64,000 nt of DNA, taken from JBIQKZ01 sp044464765. GTDB taxonomy: Bacteria; Pseudomonadota; Gammaproteobacteria; Burkholderiales; Burkholderiaceae_B. Positions 17,454 through 24,071 of this stretch are shown here, piece after piece. The number at the start of each line of letters is the position of its first letter. The first letter of the stretch is position 1. The DNA lies in contig JBIQKZ010000018.1 of the NCBI GenBank assembly GCA_044464765.1, positions 20,262 to 84,261 of the forward strand. The letters are read 5' to 3'. The notes below the pieces were generated by a model, which was given only the letters and a program-made list of their open reading frames with translations, had not been told where the DNA came from and ran no database searches. A program made the position numbers and the translations under genes.

Positions 17454-17504
17454 AAACCCTTGAAATTTTAGTAAATGCTGGAATTACAAGGGGTTTGTTT
17501 TTTT
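17454..17504 (+). terminator. Hairpin with T-tract after the tRNA fragment
   Basis: AAACCCTTG (17454-17462) can pair with CAAGGGGTTT (17487-17496, one bulged G) across a 24-base loop, followed by GTTTTTTTT. It may be the original terminator of the tRNA gene displaced by insertion, or a terminator for hicA read from the other side. Confidence 0.45.
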
Positions 17505-17516
17505 GGTGGCAATTCT

Positions 17517-17702
17517 CTAAAACCGGTGCTTAATGCCAGCGCTTTTCATAATCTGGTTTGCAGTATGACGCGAGGCACAATTGGTTGACACTGTGACACA
17601 GAGCTTGCCTTTACACCAAGTCTGATGCGAGCCTTTTTGCCTTACATACGAAAAGCCGTGCTTCCTGAGCACGGCCGTTACGCTATCGTAGTAGCCATTC
17701 AC
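17517..17702 (-). CDS. hicA: HicA-type mRNA interferase toxin
   Basis: 61 residues from a GTG at 17702, normal length for HicA. The double-stranded-RNA-binding-like fold signature is present: SVTAVLRKHGFSYVRQKGSHQTW, with the catalytic histidine in GSH (residues 24-26), and ends TANQIMKSAGI. HicA toxins cleave mRNA. The start overlaps the stop of the upstream antitoxin gene in the sequence GTGA, so the two are translationally coupled. Confidence 0.87.
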   Translation of the reverse strand: MNGYYDSVTAVLRKHGFSYVRQKGSHQTWCKGKLCVTVSTNCASRHTANQIMKSAGIKHRF

Positions 17703-17971
17703 GCCGTGACGTGGCCGTTGTGAAAATTGAACCAAGCGTGGGGCGTGCGTGGTGCGCCATTCGCATATTGTTCCATCAACATTTCGATGGCGCTGTTGGT
17801 TTCCTGAATTAATTCTTCAACTGTTTTAGCCTCTACCACCAAGCCTCTTAAATCAGGGCTAGTGGCAATGAAAACATCTACCTCGGCGTCGTGAAGGACG
17901 TCGACACGCAACGAGACAGGTAGGCCGGCACGCGCGAACGCCTTCCAGAATGGGTACCCGACTTTATACAT
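17699..17971 (-). CDS. hicB: HicB-family antitoxin (DUF1902 type)
   Basis: 90 residues. The core SLRVDVLHDAEVDVFIATSPDLRGLVVEAKTVEEL is the partial RNase H-like HicB/DUF1902 fold, in which catalytic residues are lost and the domain binds HicA. It lies directly upstream of hicA, antitoxin first, as in DUF1902-type pairs. No clear DNA-binding domain is visible at the C-terminus, so autoregulation may need the toxin-antitoxin complex. Confidence 0.82.
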   Translation of the reverse strand: MYKVGYPFWKAFARAGLPVSLRVDVLHDAEVDVFIATSPDLRGLVVEAKTVEELIQETNSAIEMLMEQYANGAPRTPHAWFNFHNGHVTA

Positions 17972-18333
17972 AGTTCCTCTCCTAGCGCTGCTACGCGAAT
18001 GCGCGCCGTAGGGACGAAAAGTTAACTGCGCTCAAAGCAGTTATCAACAAATTTTTAGCTCCCGCATCGACATACCCACGGGGGGAGCCCCACTGCCAGC
18101 AAGACGATGCAACTATAACATTCTTATAGTTTACCGGGTCAATGCGTAGTTCCATCACACCCCAGGTCGTCGCTAAATTATCATCTTGCTGCACTTCGTG
18201 CAGTGCCTCCATTCAAACCAAATAGCGTGCTCAATCTAGAGAAACATTTTTTGTAAAATTTAATTACTTTAAATTCCAATATGTATTATGGTATGTAAGT
18301 GCAAATAGAATCAGCCACATAGAGAGAACACTC
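17972..18333. other. AT-rich divergent gap between hicBA and the cas1 fragment
   Basis: A 362-base gap. An open frame of 73 codons on the minus strand (17991-18212) resembles nothing I know and contains the candidate hicBA promoter, so I treat it as non-coding. The right part (18230-18300) is strongly AT-rich and would have been the promoter of the cas operon. Confidence 0.55.
18111..18142 (-). promoter_or_regulatory. Candidate hicBA promoter with palindromic operator
   Basis: On the minus strand, TTGACC (18137-18142) could be the -35 and TATAGT (18112-18117) the -10, with a long 19-base spacer. A perfect 8-bp inverted repeat AACTATAA/TTATAGTT with a 5-base centre (18111-18131) overlaps the -10, as expected for a toxin-antitoxin operator. 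It lies 140 bases upstream of hicB. Confidence 0.4.
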
Positions 18334-18678
18334 ATGGATGATTTCAGTCCCTCAGATTTAAAGGCAATTCTGCATTCGAAACGGGCCAATATTTACTATC
18401 TGCAGCATTGCCGGGTGTTGGTTAACGGCGGACGTGTTGAGTACGTGACAGATGAAGGTAGTCAGTCGCTGTACTGGAATATTCCTATAGCGAATACGAC
18501 CTCTATTCTATTGGGAACAGGTACGTCAGTTACGCAAGCAGCGATGCGGGAGCTGGCTAAGGCTGGGGTGCTGGTGGGCTTTTGCGGAGGAGGCGGTATA
18601 CCTCTATTTTCGGCCAATGAAGTTGAAGTGGATGTTTCGTGGTTGACTACTCAAAGCGAGTATCGGCCTGTCGAGTAG
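18334..18678 (+). pseudogene. cas1: cas1 of a type I-F CRISPR system, N-terminal fragment
   Basis: The 114 residues match the N-terminal third of type I-F Cas1, which is normally about 325 residues: MDDFSPSDLKAILHSKRANI, LYWNIPIANTTS, LLGTGTSVTQAAMREL, VGFCGGGGIPLFSANEVEV and the final QSEYRP. A stop codon then follows and sequence similarity ends. The entire alpha-helical catalytic domain with the Glu/His/Asp metal site is missing, so it cannot integrate spacers. No cas2-3 or csy genes follow; a CRISPR repeat begins 18 bases downstream. The reading frame up to the break is intact and not obviously decayed, suggesting a fairly recent deletion. Confidence 0.88.
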
Positions 18679-18695
18679 CTTCCCGTCGACCCCCG

Positions 18696-18783
18696 GTTCA
18701 CTGCCGTACAGGCAGCTGAGAAATGACCACCATTGAAAACTCGACCCCTGGCATGGTTCACTGCCGTACAGGCAGTGAAGCCA
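18696..18783 (+). CRISPR. Residual type I-F array: two repeats, one 32-base spacer
   Basis: Repeat 1 (18696-18723, 28 bases) is GTTCACTGCCGTACAGGCAG followed by CTGAGAAA. As I recall it, this differs from the type I-F consensus only at one base (G for T). The spacer is 18724-18755, exactly 32 bases, the normal I-F length. Repeat 2 (18756-18783) keeps the first 20 bases including the GCCGTACAGGC hairpin, while the last 8 are degenerate, as usual for the trailer-end repeat. With the cas1 fragment directly upstream, this looks like the two ends of a deleted I-F locus. No other Cas gene is in the window. Confidence 0.9.
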
Positions 18784-18827
18784 ATGCTAGCGGCGACCCC
18801 ACGGCTATAACGCGTTCCCCCGACCAG

Positions 18828-19391
18828 CTATGAAGGAAGCCATAAGTAGCTGACTGGGTTCTCCGGGCAAGCGCCGAAACCGCATTCGAGCAGGGTGGAA
18901 ACCAAATTTGCGGCGATCAGGATGAGGAATAGCCACATGGCCAGCCGTGCAATCAAGCCAGGAGCGGGCGGATACCTTGGGGCCGGCGTGCTGCGGTCGA
19001 TCATCAGCAGAATGCCGCAATAGGCAATAAATGCCATGAACATCAAGAGCGCCCATGTATAGAAGTGCAGCCCAAGAAATGGTCCACCATAGCCCGGGTC
19101 GCCCGGCATGATATGTAACGCCATCTGGCGGGCTGACACGAGGGCGCCACCCAATGCAGAGATAATCACGATGCCGTAGTGCATCGGTGAAGAACCAAAG
19201 CGGACATTGAGCAGCAGGCCGATACCGACCAAGACAAAGGCCACGCGCTGAAGCTGGCATAAGGGGCACGGCAACTCGTTGAAGGCGAATTGCCAAATGA
19301 AGGCGAATGTCAGGATCCCACAGGTTCCGACAAGCGCCAGCACATTGAGAAAGCGAGGGAGCACAGGTAGGTCAGACTGGATTTGAGTCAT
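18828..19391 (-). CDS. DsbB-like disulfide bond formation membrane protein
   Basis: 187 residues, about five membrane helices, start at the ATG 19391 with AGGAGCC upstream. The quinone-proximal CPLC motif (residues 42-45, in PCPLCQLQR) follows the first helix as in DsbB. The second periplasmic loop (about 92-108) has no cysteine; a Cys pair is found instead at the C-terminus (C170, C175). It would pass electrons from a periplasmic thiol protein to quinone. It is paired with a DUF5993 mini-gene 8 bases upstream. Confidence 0.83.
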   Translation of the reverse strand: MTQIQSDLPVLPRFLNVLALVGTCGILTFAFIWQFAFNELPCPLCQLQRVAFVLVGIGLLLNVRFGSSPMHYGIVIISALGGALVSARQMALHIMPGDPGYGGPFLGLHFYTWALLMFMAFIAYCGILLMIDRSTPAPRYPPAPGLIARLAMWLFLILIAANLVSTLLECGFGACPENPVSYLWLPS

Positions 19392-19399
19392 GGTGGCTC

Positions 19400-19552
19400 C
19401 TAGAAGGAAAGGGGCAGGGCGTCGGTGATATGGTATTTGCACCAAGCGATGAAGATCACGAGTGTGATGAACCAAAGCCACAGACATGCCCGGCGGTTTC
19501 CCCGCAGGCCAAGCCATACCGCCCCCAGGGCGGTCAAGTAGGGCAGCATCAT
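19400..19552 (-). CDS. DUF5993-like membrane mini-protein
   Basis: A 50-residue open frame (MMLPYLTALGAVWL, later VIFIAWCKYHITDALPLSF) that I translated directly. It has two short hydrophobic segments separated by basic GNRRA and ends in DALPLSF, as in the DUF5993 family whose genes accompany dsbB-like genes. The start could instead be a GTG at 19558, which is better spaced from AAGGA. The DsbB-like gene begins 8 bases after its stop, so the pair is an operon. The function is unknown, possibly assembly of its DsbB partner. Confidence 0.75.
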   Translation of the reverse strand: MMLPYLTALGAVWLGLRGNRRACLWLWFITLVIFIAWCKYHITDALPLSF

Positions 19553-19787
19553 GATCACGGGTCTTTCCTTAGTGTTGTTTGGTTAGGTGTGCGGACGGGC
19601 ACGGCCCTCTCATCCGTCTGCGAGTTTGCAGATGGTAACAAGTTTTAATCCGTTTGACGTCTTTCTTCATTTGGCCGATAGTCTTGGGAAGCATTCTTCA
19701 GACAGCAATCTAAACATCAACGCACGACACGGGTGGGATGGCCCAGCAAGTTTCCTGCATAATGATCCAATTTATAGGAGTAAAACC

Positions 19788-20180
19788 ATGAAAAAAGGCT
19801 TTGTCCAGAACATTGAAAAATTGACGGTCGAGAACGACAACTTCCGTAAGGTGCTATACACCGGCAAGCACATGCAACTGGTGCTAATGACCTTGCAGGC
19901 TGGTGAAGAAATCGGCGCCGAAGTGCACGAAGGCCATGACCAGTTCTTCCGTATTGAAGACGGCAAGGGCCGGGTGTTTATCGATGACTCTGTCTATGAA
20001 ATTCAAGATGATGATGCCATCATCGTACCGGCTGGCGCACGGCACAACGTGGTGAATACAGGCAGCGAACCCCTGCGCCTGTATACGCTATACGGCCCGC
20101 CCGAGCACCGCGAAGGCGTGCTGCATCCGACTAAAGCCGACGAAAAAGAAGAGCATTTCGACGGAACAACCACAGAGTAA
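19788..20180 (+). CDS. Cupin-domain protein
   Basis: 130 residues from an ATG with AGGAG at ideal spacing. A single cupin barrel: GAEVHEGHDQFFRIEDGKG carries the G(X)5HXH-type metal motif and its Glu, and AIIVPAGARHNVVN is the second motif with the closing His. Such proteins bind a metal and may act on small sugars or keto compounds, but no substrate can be assigned. A weak hairpin (CGCCCG/CGGGCG at 20193-20210) follows. Confidence 0.85.
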   Translation: MKKGFVQNIEKLTVENDNFRKVLYTGKHMQLVLMTLQAGEEIGAEVHEGHDQFFRIEDGKGRVFIDDSVYEIQDDDAIIVPAGARHNVVNTGSEPLRLYTLYGPPEHREGVLHPTKADEKEEHFDGTTTE

Positions 20181-20312
20181 AGCGAGTTTGGGCGCCCGCG
20201 GCATCGGGCGTCATTAATTTATTAATAGTCTTGAGCTATTGAAATCTTAGAAATAATTACTCACTAATAAGATTCATTCGCATTAAAATCAACTGTCGAT
20301 TAGGAGTTGATT

Positions 20313-20552
20313 ATGCGAATTCTTGCCTTTAAAACCAGCCAGGTGCTCTGTCACATGAGCGTGGCGTTTGCCGTTACTTATACATTTACCGGGTCGCTTG
20401 CCGTGGGCGGCCTGGCGGCCGTCGTTGAACCGATATGCAATGTAATTTTGTTGCCTCTGCACGATAAAGTGTGGGCGCGCTTCCGCAATAGGTCTCAGAA
20501 ACCCGTAGGCCGCTCTCCCAAGATCGAAGGTGTCCTGGTTCATCAAGCGTGA
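20313..20552 (+). CDS. DUF2061 membrane protein
   Basis: 79 residues. The ATG at 20313 lies 6 bases after AGGAG; an in-frame TTG two codons earlier touches the ribosome binding site and is unlikely. The domain is typical of DUF2061: FKTSQVLCHMSVAFAVTYTFTGSLAVGG is the first helix pair, and the stretch ending in the family-like HDKVWARF closes it. Function unknown. Confidence 0.83.
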   Translation: MRILAFKTSQVLCHMSVAFAVTYTFTGSLAVGGLAAVVEPICNVILLPLHDKVWARFRNRSQKPVGRSPKIEGVLVHQA

Positions 20553-20810
20553 TCTGACCGTTGGCGGGAAAGTTCAGCTAAAGCATAACGCAAGGTTTAC
20601 TCACAAACTGGCGCAGATTTGCCTTGTTGCTTTCGACTGTGGCCGCTACCTTGTATTAAGGGTTGATTGATGCTCGGACAGGGTCGTGCCGTGTGGGCTC
20701 GGCCTAGGCATGATGGTGGTCCCACCAGAAATTGTTTGCCAAGCACGGGCTCATCCGAATCGGACCAACGGCGAAATCGTCCCGGCAGACTTGTAAAAGA
20801 GAGTAATTGC

Positions 20811-21422
20811 ATGCACCTGCATTCCTTTGCGACATCCGCAGCATTCCGCTGGATCTCACAGGGCCTATTTGCGGTTTGTACGGCAGTGTTCGCGTTTGGC
20901 GCGACAGCCCAGCCAGTCGTCAGTGGTCATGAAGCCTATGCTCAGAACGGTGCCCGAAGCCAAATGGCGGCTCAGGGGGTAAGCATGCATCTTGGGTACA
21001 ACTCAAAGTATCAACGAGCCATGTTGGCGTACGAAACACCTACGCTCTGGGGTCATGGTTTTAAAGATGACTGGGGCGAGCTAGGGTTAAGCATTGAATT
21101 GGGGGCCGCGTATTGGGAGGCGAAGAATTCCACCGAACCGGACTCGATGTGGCAGTTTAGTGCGGTGCCCATTCTGCGCTGGTGGCCGGCTGAACACTAC
21201 TACCTAGAGATCGGTACTGGGCCTTCCATGATAAGTCGTACAGATTTCGCCGGGCGCGAACTGAGTACACGTTTGCAGTTCAGCTCGCACCTGGGCATTG
21301 GCATGTTGCTAGGCGAGTCGCATAGGATAGGTATTCGTTATACCCATGTTTCGAACGCAAGTATCAAGAAGCCCAATCCGGGGTTGGACCTTCTGGAAGC
21401 AAGCTACACCTTCCATTTTTAG
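20811..21422 (+). CDS. pagL: PagL-type lipid A 3-O-deacylase
   Basis: 203 residues from ATG 20811. A signal peptide (about 1-33, ending ATAQP) precedes an eight-strand outer-membrane barrel. The PagL active-site segment IRYTHVSNASIKKPNPGLD near the C-terminus holds the catalytic His-Ser pair (HVSN), and the protein ends in an aromatic residue (TFHF). PagL removes the 3-linked hydroxyacyl chain of lipid A in the outer membrane, lowering endotoxin signalling. It is convergent with the monooxygenase gene. Confidence 0.87.
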   Translation: MHLHSFATSAAFRWISQGLFAVCTAVFAFGATAQPVVSGHEAYAQNGARSQMAAQGVSMHLGYNSKYQRAMLAYETPTLWGHGFKDDWGELGLSIELGAAYWEAKNSTEPDSMWQFSAVPILRWWPAEHYYLEIGTGPSMISRTDFAGRELSTRLQFSSHLGIGMLLGESHRIGIRYTHVSNASIKKPNPGLDLLEASYTFHF

Positions 21423-21442
21423 CTGGGTGGCGCGCAATTGAA

Positions 21443-21467
21443 ATCGGCCGGTTGCGGGCCGGCCGAT
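21443..21467. terminator. Hairpin between convergent pagL and monooxygenase genes
   Basis: A perfect stem ATCGGCCGG (21443-21451) / CCGGCCGAT (21459-21467) with a 7-base loop. The T-tracts are poor, so it is a likely but weak bidirectional terminator. Confidence 0.55.
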
Positions 21468-21473
21468 AGGTTC

Positions 21474-22676
21474 TTATGCGGAACGCAGTAGTGGATCGCC
21501 GGACCACACCCAGTTCAGGCAACGGTAGGTATCGTCGGGCGTGCGCTCGCTGATTTCCTGGTTTCGCACGTCGCGCGCGAGGCCCTCGGCATGGTAGAAC
21601 TCCCAGAGCAGGCGCGACTCGAGCACCAGCCGGGCGGCTCGGGTGACGCGAGCTTTCTCGTAATCGATGAAAGCCTTTTCGTAGTCGTAGTTGGTTTGCT
21701 GCAGGATTTTCACCAAGCAGCCGGCATCTTCGATGGCCATGCCCGCGCCCTGCGCAAATGACTGATAGGCGGGATGGGCCGCATCGCCCAGCAAAGTAAC
21801 CCGGCCACGCGTCCAGTTACGGATGGGGTCGCGATCGGACAACACCCAGCGGCGGTCCAGGTTCATCATGGAGAGCAGTTTTTTCAGGACGGGTTGCGCA
21901 TTGGCGTAGACTTGCTCAAGGTCTTTGGCATAGCCTTCGGGGTTCTCGCCGTGCCCTGTGGCTGGATTACGGAAGACCGACACAATATTGAAGATGGAGC
22001 TGTGGCGTAAAGGATAATGCACGACGTGATAGCCGGGGCCCGCCCACAGCACGACGTCTTCCGTATGCGCGAGTTCCTTGGGGACATCTTTCATGTCGAT
22101 CAGCGTACGATGCGCGACATAGCCATTGGGCACCAATTCGTCTTTGTGTCCCAAAGCCTGGCGAATTCGGCTTTTCAGGCCATCTGCGCCGATGAGCGCG
22201 GCTGCCTTGATGATCTTGCCGTCGGCGCAGATTACCTTGACGTGATCGCCGGCCTCTTCAAAGCCCGTCACGGTTGTATTGACCGACAGCTCGACGTTTG
22301 GTGTTTGCTGGCATTTCTCCAAAAGAACGTTGTGCAGGTCGGCGCGGTGAATGACGACATAGGGGTGCGTGAACCGTTCCTTGTAGGTAGGCGAAGTCAG
22401 GGATACTTCGATCAGCGTCTTGCCGCTATCGGCATCCGGCATCACCAGGGCGGGAGGCAGGTTGGACGCGGCCAATACTTGCTCGCTAACCCCTAGCGCA
22501 TTGAATACCTTGAATACGTTGGGCCCGAGCTGAATGCCATAACCAATCGGTTCGATTTCGGCGGCTTGTTCCAGCACGAGCACCGGATGGCCGTCGTTTC
22601 CGAGGCCCGTGGCGGCGCACAGCCCACCCAGGCCGCCTCCGACCACGACGATTGGCAATTCACTATTTGATCCCAT
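21474..22676 (-). CDS. FAD-dependent aromatic monooxygenase (3-hydroxybenzoate 6-hydroxylase/salicylate hydroxylase type)
   Basis: 400 residues from ATG 22676, which follows AAGGAG; the longer frame to 22733 is not needed. Group A flavoprotein hydroxylase motifs are present: the Rossmann GGGLGGLCAATGL at about 12-24, the DG motif LIGADGLKSRIR at about 155-166, and GRVTLLGDAAHPAYQSFAQG at about 285-304. Overall it resembles NAD(P)H-dependent 3-hydroxybenzoate 6-hydroxylases, which give gentisate. The gene stands alone without a gentisate pathway or regulator nearby, so the substrate assignment is tentative. Confidence 0.82.
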   Translation of the reverse strand: MGSNSELPIVVVGGGLGGLCAATGLGNDGHPVLVLEQAAEIEPIGYGIQLGPNVFKVFNALGVSEQVLAASNLPPALVMPDADSGKTLIEVSLTSPTYKERFTHPYVVIHRADLHNVLLEKCQQTPNVELSVNTTVTGFEEAGDHVKVICADGKIIKAAALIGADGLKSRIRQALGHKDELVPNGYVAHRTLIDMKDVPKELAHTEDVVLWAGPGYHVVHYPLRHSSIFNIVSVFRNPATGHGENPEGYAKDLEQVYANAQPVLKKLLSMMNLDRRWVLSDRDPIRNWTRGRVTLLGDAAHPAYQSFAQGAGMAIEDAGCLVKILQQTNYDYEKAFIDYEKARVTRAARLVLESRLLWEFYHAEGLARDVRNQEISERTPDDTYRCLNWVWSGDPLLRSA

Positions 22677-22856
22677 TGCTGGCTCCTTTCTTGTTAGGGT
22701 GCCGACGATTGCTAGACGCCGGTTAGATGCCATACATCATCAACGCTGGGGCCGTATTTGTAAATCGGCTCACGTTTATAAGCGTCATGCAAGAATTAAA
22801 TAGAGGCCGGCAAGCGGGTTGGATAGATCGGGTGGCCCGATTGTGTTCTATAGTAG

Positions 22857-22888
22857 AAAAAGAAAAGGGCTTCCTTTCGGAAGCCCTT
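22857..22888 (-). terminator. Rho-independent terminator of tRNA-Arg
   Basis: On the minus strand the stem AAGGGCTTCC/GGAAGCCCTT (22865-22888) with loop GAAA is followed by TTCTTTTT. A strong, classical terminator just downstream of the tRNA. Confidence 0.9.
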
Positions 22889-22894
22889 AATATA

Positions 22895-22971
22895 TGGCGC
22901 GGCTGGCAGGATTCGAACCCACGACCCCTTGGTTCGTAGCCAAGTACTCTATCCAACTGAGCTACAGCCGC
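22895..22971 (-). tRNA. tRNA-Arg, anticodon ACG
   Basis: A 77-base cloverleaf with encoded CCA. The acceptor pairs GCGGCTG/CAGCCGC and the anticodon stem CTTGG/CCAAG encloses a loop with ACG (plus-strand 22935-22937). The A34 is normally deaminated to inosine so that CGU, CGC and CGA are read. Confidence 0.97.
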
Positions 22972-23039
22972 TGTAAAGAGGCATAAATATAGCATAATTA
23001 TTTATGCGTGTCTTGGCCAGCCAATTTTGGAGTAGTTGA

Positions 23040-23969
23040 ATGCAGGATACAAGCAGGGCGTTTTGTTGTGATTATGCGTGGGTGGAGTCTGTCGTCAACG
23101 ATTATGTGCCTTTGTGGCGGCAAACAGGCTTTGATGCCGTGGTGGCGATTGCTCGCGGGGGCGTGGTGCCGGGTGTGATGGCGTCTTGCGCGCTCAGTGT
23201 GCCGATGCATGCATTGGCTTACGATCGAAAGCAACGTATGGTGTCTTGGTTCAGCGCGTCGAAACCCGTCCAGGGAAGCAGGATTTTGCTGGTCGAGGAT
23301 ATCGCGGGCCGCGGCACCACTTTAGTGGATTGCGTGGCTTTCTTGCGGCAGGCGGGGTTCGAGCCCGTCATATTTACGCTGGCTTACGATGCACAGTCGC
23401 GTATTACACCCGATTTTGGCGTGAAGATGCCGCCGCGCGCACGCGCCTGGTTTCCTTGGGAGCGCGAGGCTATTACTGCCGAGTTCGGTGAAACCGGCAA
23501 CCAGCCGGCCCGGCCCGAATACGACTATGCCTCGTGGGCGATAGATCTTGACGGAATTCTTTGTCCGGACATCCCCAAGGCGCACTACCAGCAAGACCTT
23601 GAAGATGCTCTGGTTCGTCGCGACGGCCTGGCGCCATCGCAGGTGCTGCCGGGCCGCGATCTACGCCAATTGCCCATTATTACCGGCCGGCCCGAGCAGG
23701 ATCGGGCCCGTACGCAACAGTGGTTGATGCGGCATGGGTTTCATGGCTCGCTGACCATGCGTGATGCCGGTCGGTACACAGTAGAGGAAACTGCTTTATA
23801 CAAGGCGCATGCCATCTTGGCGGGCTGCTACACCCACTTTCTCGAGAGCGATCCTGTTCAGGCGTTGGAAATCGCCAGCCATGCCACCGTGGCGAAGGTT
23901 TTATGGTGGGATGGAAAAAGAACGCTGGCGGTGCGGGCTACCGAGGTAGCCGATATCAACAACGTTTAG
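23040..23969 (+). CDS. Phosphoribosyltransferase-HAD hydrolase fusion protein
   Basis: 309 residues. The N-terminal part (1-155) is a type I PRTase: VVAIARGGVVPGV at about 34-46, and a PRPP-binding loop in VEDIAGRGTT (85-94), where an E-D pair and GRGTT match the family. The C-terminal part (165-305) has HAD-type motifs: DLDGI (169-173) with the nucleophile-like Asp, ITGRP (214-218), and ESDPVQA near 275. The substrate is unknown; a purine or pyrimidine base plus a phosphate-releasing step would fit. It may couple nucleobase salvage to phosphorolysis or dephosphorylation. The start is the ATG at 23040. Confidence 0.8.
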   Translation: MQDTSRAFCCDYAWVESVVNDYVPLWRQTGFDAVVAIARGGVVPGVMASCALSVPMHALAYDRKQRMVSWFSASKPVQGSRILLVEDIAGRGTTLVDCVAFLRQAGFEPVIFTLAYDAQSRITPDFGVKMPPRARAWFPWEREAITAEFGETGNQPARPEYDYASWAIDLDGILCPDIPKAHYQQDLEDALVRRDGLAPSQVLPGRDLRQLPIITGRPEQDRARTQQWLMRHGFHGSLTMRDAGRYTVEETALYKAHAILAGCYTHFLESDPVQALEIASHATVAKVLWWDGKRTLAVRATEVADINNV

Positions 23970-24071
23970 CGGTTCTCGGGCCGCAGCATAGGTGGGTGGG
24001 GCTTCTTTTCTCTACGCCGTTTGCGCAGTAACTATAATTAATCCCTTGTTCCGGGAAACGTCGGGGGTTGT

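Larger units (their letters stand above)
17161..17516. other. Non-coding island segment with a tRNA 3'-end scar
   Basis: I see no convincing gene here. The notable content is the tRNA-Ser-like fragment at 17416-17444 and the hairpin after it. A short inverted repeat TGGTTC/GAACCA occurs near 17290-17310 with no clear role. Confidence 0.6.

Noticed and set aside
17991..18212. 73-codon frame on the minus strand between hicB and cas1
   Set aside because: It resembles no family, has no clear ribosome binding site and contains the candidate hicBA promoter and palindrome, so it is more likely leader DNA.
18696..18783. The two 20-base repeats as an insertion-sequence end or ordinary direct repeat
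   Set aside because: The repeat sequence, its 28-base length and the exact 32-base spacing match type I-F CRISPR arrays, and a cas1 fragment is adjacent.
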